This document shows positions 11,510 to 21,824 of a stretch of 60,000 nt of DNA, piece after piece. Under the pieces are notes generated by a model, which worked only from the letters and a program-made list of their open reading frames with translations, had not been told where the DNA came from and did no database searches. Source of the stretch: Bolinopsis microptera (Eukaryota; Ctenophora; Tentaculata; Lobata; Bolinopsidae); contig NC_087076.1 in NCBI RefSeq assembly GCF_026151205.1, forward strand, positions 3,435,902 to 3,495,901, read 5' to 3'. Each line of letters starts with the position of its first letter. The stretch's first letter is position 1. A program made the translations under genes and the position numbers.

Positions 11510-13435
11510 TCAGACAAGCTGCTTAAGAACTATCTTGAGAGTAGAAGGAAGGGAGCTACCCAGCGACATCATCTTCGTCTTTACTGTGTGCAGAACTTCA
11601 TCATAAAGTTGGAGTTGCTCTCGGCACTCTGCTAGGTCCTCTTTTTGTCGATTCAACTGACGGGAACATTATATTAGCGTACATAAAAGTATTTCCAACA
11701 AGCTGGCTGGAAATTATCAGCATTCCTGTCAAATGTGTACATCACAGAGAGTCGAGAGAGGATCTTCTAAAAAAGAGGGAAAATATGCTTACCTGGAGGA
11801 GGTTTCGCTCGCTGTCGATCTCCAGTTTTTCGTAATTTTTCTTTCCCTCTCTCAGTTGCTCGGTCAGCTCCCCCAGACAGTACTCATTTGACTCTAACTG
11901 CTGCGTGTACTCAACTATCGTGTTTGTCAGCAACTTGGCTTGTCTGTCTCTGCTTTTTGCTCTAAATGGAAAATTCTTCATGAAAAAGCTGTACCAATAG
12001 CGGTACCGGGTACGGTGTTTTCGTCATTAGAAATCGCATTTTTTTTAACAATTTGACTGCCTATCTTATCTTTCGGATCTAACACCAAAAATTCTTGCAT
12101 ATGGAACCAAACATAAATTTAGCCCATTTTACGTTCTTAGTGAGTTTCTCACCTCTCATTTTGATCTACCAAGGATGCTTTTAACTCAGTGATAGTTCGC
12201 TCCAACATAGCCTTGTCATCCCTAAGAGAGGATATTTGTTTCCTCGTTTCCCTGTTGATGGAAACTGAACCAGCCAGATCCTCGAGAATCTCCACTGCAG
12301 TAATTATGTAAAGCACATTTCCTGAAAGGTTAGGCGGTCAATAAACTCAGAATTGAATAAGTCATTTGTAAATACCATACACACACATAGACATTGTCAG
12401 TGGCATCCATGTAAGGTTTTAATGGAGGGGGCCCTTCCAATTAAAAATAGCGAAAGGTCTATTAGTTTACGGAGAATTATCCCATTAAAATAACGTGTTG
12501 TCTCACCAATAAGGGGAGGACAAGAAGGCTGTATTTGATACTCCGTGTAGTCCACATTGTGTTTGTTACATAACGACGGCAGTAAAGGCACCAATTTCTT
12601 GCGGAGAAAATCGCACATCTCGGAGGTATCCTGAATCAGTTCGTTACAGGTGTTGTACTGTTTGGCTATAGTCTCACTCTTCTCCAGCAGGGAGGAGTAC
12701 TTCTCTTGGAGCTCCTCATCTGCTTCTCTCAACGCAGCAAACTCTTTTCTTGTTTCAGTCAGTTGCTTGTAGATTTCGTCAAGGGTAACTTCTCGGCTGT
12801 CCCGTTCGTCGATCAGAAATTCCATTTCCGTTCGAATTTTGCTTTTATTGTGCCTCAGCTCTTCGAAGTCTTTTTTTAGTGTCTCTAGATCGGTAGTACT
12901 CGAACTGAGTTTTGAGAGTTCTTCTTCAAGTCTGGAGATTTTAGTTTCGTACATGGAGCATCTTTTGTTGGCATCGTCCAGCCGATCTTCTAATTGTATT
13001 CTCTGTTCGGTTTGTTCAGTCATTTTGTTGTTCTTTCGGTCGAGGGCTGTGGACAAGTGACATATTTGCATCTCCAATTCCTTGTGTGAGTTCGATAAAA
13101 TGTCGTAGTTTTGTTTTTCCGACAGCAGATGCTCGCGGGAAGTGCAGTTTTCTCCAGTACAAACTTTAGATTCTCTAGACACAGTCAGCTCTTCCTTCAG
13201 CTCTTCGTTCTCTACTTGAAATGTCTCTCTCTCAGCGGCCAGCAGATCAAGAGCTTTCTTTAAATTTCGAGCCGAACATTCGTGTTTGTCCCGGTCGATA
13301 TTGGATCTCATTAACTTTTTCCTAAGAATTTGAACTTGAGTCTTCTCGCTGAGGCCGTCCAGTTCAATTTGATTTTCCTGGTCAGACGACACCTTGGACC
13401 GGAATGATTCTTCCAGTTCATCTTTTTGTTCTTTC
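11510..13435 (-). CDS. Coiled-coil protein, four 3'-terminal exons
   Basis: Exons 13435-12507, 12321-12153, 11961-11793 and 11656-11510 join in phase with GT-AG junctions and end in TGA (11512-11510), giving at least 470 residues. The chain is almost entirely charged, Glu/Lys/Leu-rich coiled coil, with one short break rich in Cys and Pro around LVPLLPSLCNKHNVDYTEYQ. There is no motor, kinase, zinc-finger or membrane segment. The first exon has no in-frame ATG near its 5' end, and its first base completes a split codon, so more 5' exons exist. Those at 20089-20776 are candidates. A structural, cytoskeletal or centrosomal role would fit but is not shown. I do not recognise the family. Confidence 0.8.
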
Positions 13436-14109
13436 CTGAAATGTATACAGATCAGTATTCGTATCAGTTTGATTTAATTATGGAAGACGTAATTTAGTGC
13501 ATTCCTGACATTTATTTACAGGAATTATTTGGCGGTAAAATTTGAAAGAAGCTTGCGCGAAAATAGCTTTCGTTTGCTCATTTTCAAAACGTTCGGAGTT
13601 CGCGCCCGCACAACTTGTTGTTATTGAGCTATATCGATAATATTTATTGAACACATGACACTAGGACAGACATGACCGTCAATTCGGCCCTTCTGAACAT
13701 TGTTTTGAATAAATTCAATTTATTCAATTACTACTTTTATTCTCCTCGCATTATAATTCTACCAGGATTCTACTTTAATGCTCATTCTCGCATATTTACA
13801 CTCATCAGCTCGCCGTTTTAGATCTTATTTCTAAAAGGACTCACCCTCTAAAACAATATTTATCTTACAAGCTATGTAATCATTAATTCACCACCTTATA
13901 AATACGAGCCGTCAAATATATACTGAAATCCGAACAATAATCGTGCGAAAATTGCTACTAAACATTGTCAATCTTTATAAAGGAGTAGGCCAAATTTTAG
14001 TTCCCATAGCAACACAGATGAAGTATACAGTGGCCAGCCTTCATTTGCCACTCATCTTTACTTTGTTTCGTTTATAATAGTTTGTCAAGGTGTATTAGTA
14101 AACGTAGTA
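13436..14109. other. Intron/intergenic, no exon found
   Basis: This lies immediately upstream of the first visible coiled-coil exon on the minus strand and upstream of the plus-strand TM gene. The only minus-strand ATG with a short frame (near 13600) meets a stop before a usable donor. A TATA-like element lies at 14073. Confidence 0.4.
14073..14078 (+). promoter_or_regulatory. TATA-like box of TM-protein gene
   Basis: TATAAT lies 37 bp upstream of the ATG at 14110. Spacing would put transcription start just before the start codon, with a very short leader. Inferred from position only. Confidence 0.35.
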
Positions 14110-14631
14110 ATGTCTTATTTCGCTTTGGTATGGTTGTTCATCCTAGTAGGGTCCGTATCGGCCACTGACGAGGATATGGCACAGGACAAGAGCCAGGAAA
14201 CCTTTATAATTTTTGTCTTTTTATCAGTTATTATTCTAATTGTTATCAATCTTGCGGGGATCCTTTTTATTGTGAGCAAACTTCATTTTGTTCAATCTAA
14301 TTTGTATTTAACTCAGATCAAATTAGAGCAACTTAATCACCATCATGGGTCGGCGTTTGAAGGCCTCGCAAAAAGACTTGGGGATTTTGCCAACGAAATA
14401 AGGAAACTTGTGGACGGTACAAAGAACATTCTCATCAAAACAGTGAGCTCCATCAACGAGTTCTCTACAGTTCTACGTCCTATCTTGGCCCTTAAACGTG
14501 ACGCCAGCACAGATCCCCTGTATTCTGACACCTGGGTGGACCTTGAGTTGGGAAGTTCTGTTCAGACCCCAGTTCAGGGACAATTTATGTGTCAGGATCT
14601 GGAGGAGGAGGAACACTTTTACTACTTCTAG
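14110..14631 (+). CDS. Single-exon signal-peptide/TM protein, unknown
   Basis: The intact 173-residue frame from an ATG contains a probable signal peptide (residues 1-18, ending VGSVSA), a short acidic segment, a strong hydrophobic helix (about 31-57, FIIFVFLSVIILIVINLAGILF) and then amphipathic helical sequence to residue about 120. An acidic, aromatic tail ends in LEEEEHFYYF. It is likely a small single-pass membrane protein with a coiled or helical region. I do not recognise a family. It abuts a large tandem repeat on its 3' side and lies between the two exon groups of the minus-strand coiled-coil gene. Long shadow frames overlap on the other strand, but only this frame has ordered protein features. 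Confidence 0.65.
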   Translation: MSYFALVWLFILVGSVSATDEDMAQDKSQETFIIFVFLSVIILIVINLAGILFIVSKLHFVQSNLYLTQIKLEQLNHHHGSAFEGLAKRLGDFANEIRKLVDGTKNILIKTVSSINEFSTVLRPILALKRDASTDPLYSDTWVDLELGSSVQTPVQGQFMCQDLEEEEHFYYF

Positions 14632-14702
14632 GGTTGACGGTCTGGTTAGTAACAATTGCTCCCAATATCAAACTTTCCAAAAATAGATTTTGAAAACTTT
14701 AT

Positions 14703-16158
14703 TTTTCGGCACAAATTATGATTGACTGGTCATCACTGGCTAGGAGCTTGAACAAACCTCAAATTTATATTCAGCCCAGTTATTTACCCAAACAAAATAT
14801 ATGAATGGTTGGTTACCACTGCTCAAGGCTAAATTGACATCTAAATTTTCCTAACAACTTTCTACTTTTCGAGATAAATTATGATTGATTGGTCATCACT
14901 GGCTAAGAGCTTGAACAAACCTCAAATTTATATTCAGCCCAATTATTTACCCAAACAAAATATCTGAATGGTTGGTTACCACTGCTCCAGGCTAAATTGA
15001 CATCTAAATTTTCCTAACAACTTTCTACTTTTCGAGATAAATTATGATTGATTGGTCATCACTGGCTAGGAGCTTGAACAAACCTCAAATTTATGTCCAG
15101 CCCAATTATTTATTTTTCCTAACAACTTTCTACTTTTCGAGATAAATTATGATTGATTGGTCATCACTGGCTAAGAGCTTAAACAAACCCCAAATTTATG
15201 TCCAGCCCAATTATTTACCCAAACAAAATATCTGAATGGTTGGTTACCACTGCTCCAGGCTAAATTGACATCTAAATTTTCTTAACAACTTTCTACTTTT
15301 CGAGATAAATTATGATTGATTGGTCATCACTGGCTAGGAGCTTGAACAAACCTCAAATTTATGTCCAGCCCAATTATTTATTTTTCCTAACAACTTTCTA
15401 CTTTTCGAGATAAATTATGATTGATTGGTCATCACTGGCTAGGAGCTTGAACAAACCTCAAATTTATGTCCAGCCCAATTATTTACCCAAACAAAATATC
15501 TGAATGGTTGGTTACCACTGCTCCAGGCTAAATTGACATCTAAATTTTCTTAACAACTTTCTACTTTTCGAGATAAATTATGATTGATTGGTCATCACTG
15601 GCTAGGAGCTTGAACAAACCTCAAATTTATGTCCAGCCCAATTATTTATTTTTCCTAACAACTTTCTACTTTTCGAGATAAATTATGATTGATTGGTCAT
15701 CACTGGCTAGGAGCTTGAACAAACCTCAAATTTATGTCCAGCCCAATTATTTACCCAAACAAAATATCTGAATGGTTGGTTACCACTGCTCCAGGCTAAA
15801 TTGACATCTAAATTTTCCTAACAACTTTCTACTTTTCGAGATAAATTATGATTGATTGGTCATCACTGGCTAGGAGCTTGAACAAACCTCAAATTTATGT
15901 CCAGCCCAATTATTTACCCAAACAAAATATCTGAATGGTTGGTTACCACTGCTCCAGGCTAAATTGACATCTAAATTTTCCTAACAACTTTCTACTTTTC
16001 GAGATAAATTATGATTGATTGGTCATCACTGGCTAGGAGCTTGAACAAACCTCAAATTTATGTCCAGCCCAATTATTTACCCAAACAAAATATCTGAATG
16101 GTTGGTTACCACTGCTCCAGGCTAAATTGACATCTAAATTTTCCTAACAACTTACTAT
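14703..16158. repeat. Satellite of 163-bp units with 163+105 pattern
   Basis: Ten units start with TTTTCGAGATAAATTATGA or a variant at 14703, 14866, 15029, 15134, 15297, 15402, 15565, 15670, 15833 and 15996. Spacings are 163, 163, 105, 163, 105, 163, 105, 163 and 163. The short units share one internal 58-bp deletion that joins CCCAATTATTTA to TTTTTCC. The pair 163+105 (268 bp) is repeated three times, so the array grew partly by amplifying a dimer. No open frame runs through it. Confidence 0.95.
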
Positions 16159-16817
16159 TTTTCAAGGCAAAACAGTTGACCAAATTTGTAATAACTTTCG
16201 ATTATTGAGATCTTTTGATACTGCAGGAATTGATTTCAGATAACCTTGAGCGAACATGTAGACTGTAGAGGAGAACAGATGATATAAACTGAATAATAGA
16301 ATACACTTATCAGATCAGCTGTTTTATTGTGGACAATTATTTTAAATGTCAAGGACTATTGCATCATCAATATTAATATTATCACGTGTGTTGTTGTTTA
16401 ACTGTGCTTTTGCAGTAGCATTGATTATCGTATCTTATTTTTCTAATCATACATTAGTATATTATACATTGTATATTGTTATTTATTATGTTATTATGAA
16501 AAATTCTAAAAAAACTAAAAAATTTTCCAAAAATCTCACTTCAGTGTTTTATTTTCAATGTGCCATATCGCAATGAACTATGTCGTATAAAACTCAACTG
16601 GGTATCAAAATTTTAGAAATTGAAAGCACGCTACAAGTTACTCGATTCAATCTGGTGAGGAAGTGTTGCATCGTCAAGAGTTTGAGAAACTGGCCACACT
16701 TTCATTTCAGAAATTTCAGTATAAAATTACCCCAAAAACCATACAGGATTGAGTCGATGAGGGTGGCCATTAGCCCGCAGCAAACTAGACAGTTCAACGA
16801 AATCCATATCTTGAAGA

Positions 16818-17010
16818 ATGGAAGGCTCGACCCTCCTGATCATTGTGATATTCATCCTCATGCTAGGAAGTGCTGGGCCTGGTCATCATCTTGGTGGGGG
16901 CCATGAGAGCGGACAACCGTCTGGCTTGTACCCGGCTCCAACTGACGAACAACAAAATCCGGGAGTTGGAGATTGTGCACGTTCAATTAGTTGAACCACA
17001 GCATCTGTGA
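16818..17010 (+). pseudogene. Possible frameshifted small TM-protein remnant
   Basis: From ATG 16818 one frame gives a hydrophobic start (MEGSTLLIIVIFILMLGS). A neighbouring frame then continues with a second hydrophobic run (VLGLVIILVGAM) and a helical segment (RLACTRLQLTNNKIRELEIV) ending at TGA near 17010. The layout resembles the TM helix plus helical segment of the gene at 14110, as if this were a shifted, decayed paralogue on the far side of the satellite. Very tentative; the similarity is of layout rather than sequence. Confidence 0.25.
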
Positions 17011-17570
17011 TCTGGGTTCTATTCTATTAAATTTATTTTTCTGTGCAGAAAAATAGCACAGTTCTTTGTATTAATATTATTGAGATGGCGAGTGTGCCAT
17101 ATTGAAATAATTATCAGTTGTCGGCCATCATTATAAGATTAATTTGGTGATACCCAGATCCTTGCTATGAAACACAAGTTGATATGCGTTCAATTTGTAT
17201 CACTTAATTAGAGTTTATTTGAGACTTGGCCGTACAAAATACTAACGCCACTGAAATGTCTCCATTTTAAAATGATAATAATATGTGTCCAGTATAATTA
17301 TATATCACATCTATGACCAGAGACGACGCTCCGAGCCTCTATATTACGATTATATTCTAGTAATAGAGTAATAGGATTAATACGAGAGATGATTTGTCAA
17401 AAACTCTAATGTTTCAGTGGACAATTTTTCCAGATTTAGATGCTGTGACATTATCTCAATTCTTATGTTTTCAAGTTTTTCTAAGATATATTCGTAACAA
17501 AGTATCGTATATACGAATGGCATTATTTGCAAGAGACACGCTAATTATTAATAGTTATGCTCCGTGTTAC

Positions 17571-17665
17571 CATTTGACTGTGACTCAACCTCGCAACCTG
17601 CGACTGTAAATGTGAGATGATTTCATTCTGAAATACTATAACATACCTTAATTCTTGTGAGTTTT
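17571..17665 (-). CDS. Possible small coiled-coil exons (minus)
   Basis: 17665-17647 (19 nt) and 17627-17571 (57 nt) have AG/GT-type borders on the minus strand. They would continue, in phase, the exon ending at 20089, giving a helix-forming stretch that includes NEIISHLQSQVARLSHSQM. The second exon ends in phase 0, whereas the exon at 13435 needs a preceding phase-2 end, so at least one exon is missing between them. Treat as candidate exons only. Confidence 0.3.
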
Positions 17666-17804
17666 CTTGAAAAAAAATCACTACACTTTCAGCAGAATTT
17701 ACGGGCTTTTGAATTCTGCCCAACGTTTGTTCTCGCGAGATGATGAAAGTTACAATCGCCTCATGAAATATCGGGGTCAGTAACTACGATTGAACAGCAT
17801 CCTT

Positions 17805-17810
17805 TATAAG
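17805..17810 (+). promoter_or_regulatory. TATA box of SRCR gene
   Basis: TATAAG lies 49 bp upstream of the ATG at 17854, within CCTTTATAAGCAGC. This is an expected spacing for a TATA promoter with a leader of roughly 20 bases. Confidence 0.5.
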
Positions 17811-17853
17811 CAGCTGAAGAATACTCTACAACTACCAGTTCCTTCGACTAAAG

Positions 17854-19434
17854 ATGCAGAAATCAGTGTTTCTTCAGCTCCTTGCTGTCCTAGCAGTCCT
17901 ATCGTGGAATCTCGCTGATGCCAAAGCATTTGAAGCAGACAATGAAGTGTTGACGATAGAAAAACGAGATGAGGCTGTTAACGTTGCTCAAGAGGCAAAC
18001 GATGAAGAAGAGGAAGTCGTGACAAAACGGGAACCAGAAAATCAAGAAGAAGAGGAAGAAGAAATGGAAAAGCGTGATCCAGAAAATCAAGAAGAAGAGG
18101 AAGAAGAGGAAGAAGAGATGGAAAAGCGCGATCCAGACAATCAAGACGAAGAAGAAGAAGAAATGGAAAAGCGGGAACCAGAAAATCAAGAAGAAATGGA
18201 AGAGCGTGATCCAGAAAATCAAGAAGAGGAAGAAGAAATGGAAAAGCGTGATCCGGAAAACCAAGAAGAGGAAGAAGAAATGGAAAAGCGTGATCCAGAA
18301 AATCAAGAAGAAGAGGAAGAAGAAATGGAAAAGCGTGATCCGGAATACCAAGAAGAGGAGGAAAAGGAAGAAAAGCGTGAAACTGAAGATGTTCAGACAG
18401 AAAAGACAGTCGAAGAAAAACGTGAGGACACACCGGCTTCTGATAGTGAGGTTTCTGATGTAGAAGATCTTGAGGCAAGAACAGTTCAGGCTCGTTTCAC
18501 TCTCGTGGATCGCAGAGGTCGAAGGATTAATGGCGAGAGGGAGGGTCTCCTGCTGTTCAATGGTGGAACTGTTTGTGACGACGGCTTCTCAACCAACTCT
18601 GCAAATGCGGTCTGCAGGACAATGGGCTACAGGAGTGCAACTCGTTTCAGACATGGCCTCGTCTATGGAACCTTTCAGAGCCGCAAAAGAATTGGTCTAG
18701 ACGATGTGATCTGTTCTTCTCACCACTGGGCTTCATGCAGGTCGACTACTAGACACAACTGTGTACACAGTGAGGACATCTTGCTGACCTGCCACGGAAC
18801 CGGCTTCAAGTTGCTCAACAGAGCAGGACATGTTGTGACTGGACAAAGAGAAGGTCTCCTCACCTACCAGCACGGCACTGTCTGCGATGATTACTTCAAC
18901 TGGAATTCTGCTCACGCCATCTGCAGGGTCATGGGTTACTCCTCTGCCGCCCGTTATAGACACGGTCTGAGATACGGAACCCAGCAGAGCCACAGGGCCA
19001 TTACCATGGATGATGTGAGGTGCCGATCCAGTTACTGGAACTACTGCTCCTACAGATCTGCCCACAACTGTGTACACAGTGAGGACATCTTCCTGACCTG
19101 CAGACCTGGCACCTCACATGCTCACGGCTTCAGACTTGTGGACTGGAGAGGAGCAACTGCTGCACGTGGATGTGAGGGTCTATTGCTATGGAATGGCGGC
19201 ACTGTCTGCGATGACTACTTCAATATGAACGCAGCTCATGCAATCTGCAGAACCCTGGGATTCAGGTCCGCCACCAGGTACAGGAACGGGCTTGCGTACG
19301 GGGCTATGCAGACAAGGAAGACGATCAGGATGGATAACGTGAGATGTACTTCCAGAACCTGGAGCCGATGTCATTACTCTACCACACACAACTGCAATCA
19401 CGGAGAGGACATCCTGCTCACATGCCATGCTTAG
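17854..19434 (+). CDS. Secreted acidic-repeat protein with 3 SRCR domains
   Basis: One exon encodes 526 residues. Residues 1-23 are a signal peptide. Residues about 55-185 are tandem imperfect repeats of the form KR(D/E)P(E/D)NQ followed by 3-9 Glu and Met-Glu, so Lys-Arg pairs recur regularly, as in precursors cut by furin/prohormone convertases. Three scavenger-receptor cysteine-rich domains follow at about 213-312, 317-415 and 425-526. Each has six cysteines in the order VCDD, VCR, (V/R)C, xxC, NCxH and LTC, matching group A, and each retains the NCxHxEDIxLTC ending. Secreted recognition or matrix functions are typical of SRCR proteins; the ligand here is unknown. The domains are unusually basic and Arg-rich against an extremely acidic pro-region, which suggests charge masking. 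No TM anchor. Complete, with a TATA box upstream. Confidence 0.92.
   Translation: MQKSVFLQLLAVLAVLSWNLADAKAFEADNEVLTIEKRDEAVNVAQEANDEEEEVVTKREPENQEEEEEEMEKRDPENQEEEEEEEEEMEKRDPDNQDEEEEEMEKREPENQEEMEERDPENQEEEEEMEKRDPENQEEEEEMEKRDPENQEEEEEEMEKRDPEYQEEEEKEEKRETEDVQTEKTVEEKREDTPASDSEVSDVEDLEARTVQARFTLVDRRGRRINGEREGLLLFNGGTVCDDGFSTNSANAVCRTMGYRSATRFRHGLVYGTFQSRKRIGLDDVICSSHHWASCRSTTRHNCVHSEDILLTCHGTGFKLLNRAGHVVTGQREGLLTYQHGTVCDDYFNWNSAHAICRVMGYSSAARYRHGLRYGTQQSHRAITMDDVRCRSSYWNYCSYRSAHNCVHSEDIFLTCRPGTSHAHGFRLVDWRGATAARGCEGLLLWNGGTVCDDYFNMNAAHAICRTLGFRSATRYRNGLAYGAMQTRKTIRMDNVRCTSRTWSRCHYSTTHNCNHGEDILLTCHA
18010..18400 (+). repeat. In-frame GAA-rich coding repeat
   Basis: This purine-rich minisatellite encodes the KRDPENQ-(E)n-MEK repeats of the SRCR precursor. 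Units differ mainly in the number of GAA/GAG codons, the pattern expected from replication slippage. It creates long but spurious frames on both strands. Confidence 0.85.
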
Positions 19435-19437
19435 ACT

Positions 19438-20088
19438 GGGGTACAAGAACACGGACACCATGTAACCAAACAGACATATTATCTGGACTACGGACTATCA
19501 TTATTATTTCATCCAAAAGTTATTTGAATTATTGTGTTAGAAAAAAAGTTATTTTATGAAAAGTATGTGCCCTAATTTGTACTTTATCTAACGTTTTGAA
19601 TTTTCGAATGGGAAATGAGTATCTATTGAATATTTGTAGTTAATTGATTAAATCCTATCAACCCTCCATTATATAATTAATAATATCAATCTAAGTGTAT
19701 TTTTGTGTTTGGTGAGGTATTAGAATATATACAAAAAATACAATTTTCGTTGCAGACGTAAAATTTTAAGTGAAAACCTAATCTCACAGTTCATTAGGGA
19801 CATGTAGATTGAAGTTAATGAAAAAAAGTTTATGATTGATACTTGATAGCAGATTAGATGAAGAAACGCTGCATCATATTTGTATTTCTCGGAAAGTAAT
19901 TACAAGTTGTTTTTTAAAACCTATCGCTTTTTTAACTTTCCCCGGTTTTAAGAGTGTCAATGGTTGACCACATTGAATCAGCAGCTGGTAAAATTGTTTC
20001 AACAAGTATGAGTAGGTACATCATTGTTGCCTGGCAGTATAAATTCTGCAAAAAGCATAATTTGGTTAAATGTAAATATTTTACTTAC
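19438..20088. other. 3' flank of SRCR gene; no exon seen
   Basis: AT-rich sequence between the SRCR stop codon and the minus-strand exon ending at 20089. No conserved frame on either strand. Confidence 0.45.
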
Positions 20089-20776
20089 AGTTGGGCATTG
20101 TAGGAGGTGTGCATGTCCTTGATGAAAGTTTTCAACACTTCCACTTCCGCTGGCTTTGAACGTCGTACTTTTATGTTGATGTCCAAGGGTGTTAAAGGCG
20201 CCCTAAAATAATGGACTTATTATTGAATAAATTCGATCAGTTAGCATTCATTGCTATGAGCTGAATAAAACGGGAATGGAATTTAGTTGCCAATAATTAA
20301 CTACTAATCGAACAAAATAGAGTAAGCGTCCAGCAGTGAAAATGTATCCTCCATTTCTGTGGTTATCATTTAGCTCTACTGACCTTGAAAAAGATTTTTT
20401 CATTGTCTTCTTGTTTATGATTGGAGTAGAGCACTGAAAATAAATATAAATAAGTATCACTAAATTGATATACCAGCTCTGAGCTCAGTACTTATAATCT
20501 ATGCAGTAAATCTCAGAAATTTTCAAATTGCATGTTCAAATTTTACAGGATTACTCAAGAAATTGATTTCCTAATTTATCTATTTCCTATCCCTCTAATG
20601 GGATTTAACATGCTTAATTTGTTAAAACAAAATCCTGATTGATTGATTGCAAACCACACTCTTCCTTTTCCCAAACTTTGAGTTAAATTGGGGTTTATTG
20701 TTCAAGACACATGGATTACAAAAATACTTACCATTGATGGGTCAATGTTCTCCTTCTCTTTAAATCGCATCATCAT
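20089..20776 (-). CDS. Three 5' exons, probably of coiled-coil gene
   Basis: Minus-strand exons 20776-20732, 20433-20384 and 20202-20089 have AG acceptors and GTAAGT or GTCAGT donors and join in phase. The first may begin at ATGATGATG (20776) and reads MMMRFKEKENIDPSM. The second is basic (INKKTMKKSFSR). The third begins APLTPLDINIKVRRSK and passes into helix-forming sequence (VEVLKTFIKDMHTSYNAQ). The basic, Ser/Thr-Pro-containing N-terminus leading into coiled coil would suit the front of the coiled-coil gene whose 3' exons lie at 11510-13435, same strand. If so, the TM and SRCR genes sit in its introns on the opposite strand. I do not recognise the family. Confidence 0.55.
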
Positions 20777-21824
20777 CTATGAAAGATTATTTTCATCAAA
20801 AAATCAGTTCTTACAATAACAAAATAATTCTAGGCTTTTAATAATAATGATTAAAACTTAAATTGAATACTTTGAGGTGTGCCTTATACTAGTCTATTAC
20901 TGTAATAGAGGCTATTCGCCGATGACTGCATACAATATCACAGCAGAAAGCTAATTAATTTAATTAAATTATTGTAACGTAATAAAGGCAGGATTTCAAA
21001 TATTACATTGAAGCTAGAACTTACCATGCATATACTAACACACGCCCACATGTTTTACACATTACACACAGGGCCAGGGCCTGTATGTAATGTGTAACAG
21101 GCGAAAGCCGAAAACAAACAAAAACTTTTAAAATGACTGAAATAGGACACCACACGTGTATGATCTCAGCCGAGGTGGTGGTTGCCCAAGGGTCCTGATC
21201 GTTTAAATTTCCAGTATGTTGATACAATGATGTGCTTTGTAGCATTTGCAAGTAACTGTGTTGATACTGCGCGGCTGAGGCGTCCAGACAAGGATTGGAT
21301 GCCTCACAACATGATTTCACAAAGATCATGCGTGCGCTTACATTCATACGTTTGAGCAAAATTAGAATTAGAATTAGAATTAGAATCAAATTTACACAGC
21401 AATACAATAAGAATAAAAAATAATTTAAGAAGCTTCAATCTGCTGTGCAGGACATTCAAGTCAGTCAAAAACTGTTAGCAGAACACCCTTCTAGGGACAT
21501 AAGGATATAGCAAGTAAATTGTAAAACAAAATAAGTAATAAATTAATGAGTGGTAAAATAAGATATGATTTAACAGTGAACTGTGGGCATGAAGGTAACA
21601 ATTAATGTTGAAAATTACATAGATGCCCACTTTGGAATTTCGTAAGTAATATTATTTACAGTTATACACAGAGAAGTATAGAACAACATTAGAATGGCAA
21701 TGATAACAAATGGGAACGAATAAAGGAGATGTTTAAAGTTCTATACTTCTGAAAATAGGTCATATAACGCAGGGGGCCTTTCCACCCGACAAAAACTCCA
21801 GCACCTTAAAAATTGTTTCAGTTG

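Noticed and set aside
16346-16906. 76- and 108-codon frames after the satellite
   Set aside because: No protein features; the second overlaps a better, though still weak, hydrophobic candidate in another frame.
17899-18478. Long open frames overlapping the SRCR repeat region on both strands
   Set aside because: They are low-complexity shadows of the GAA-rich coding repeat; only the plus frame from 17854 has a signal peptide and domains.
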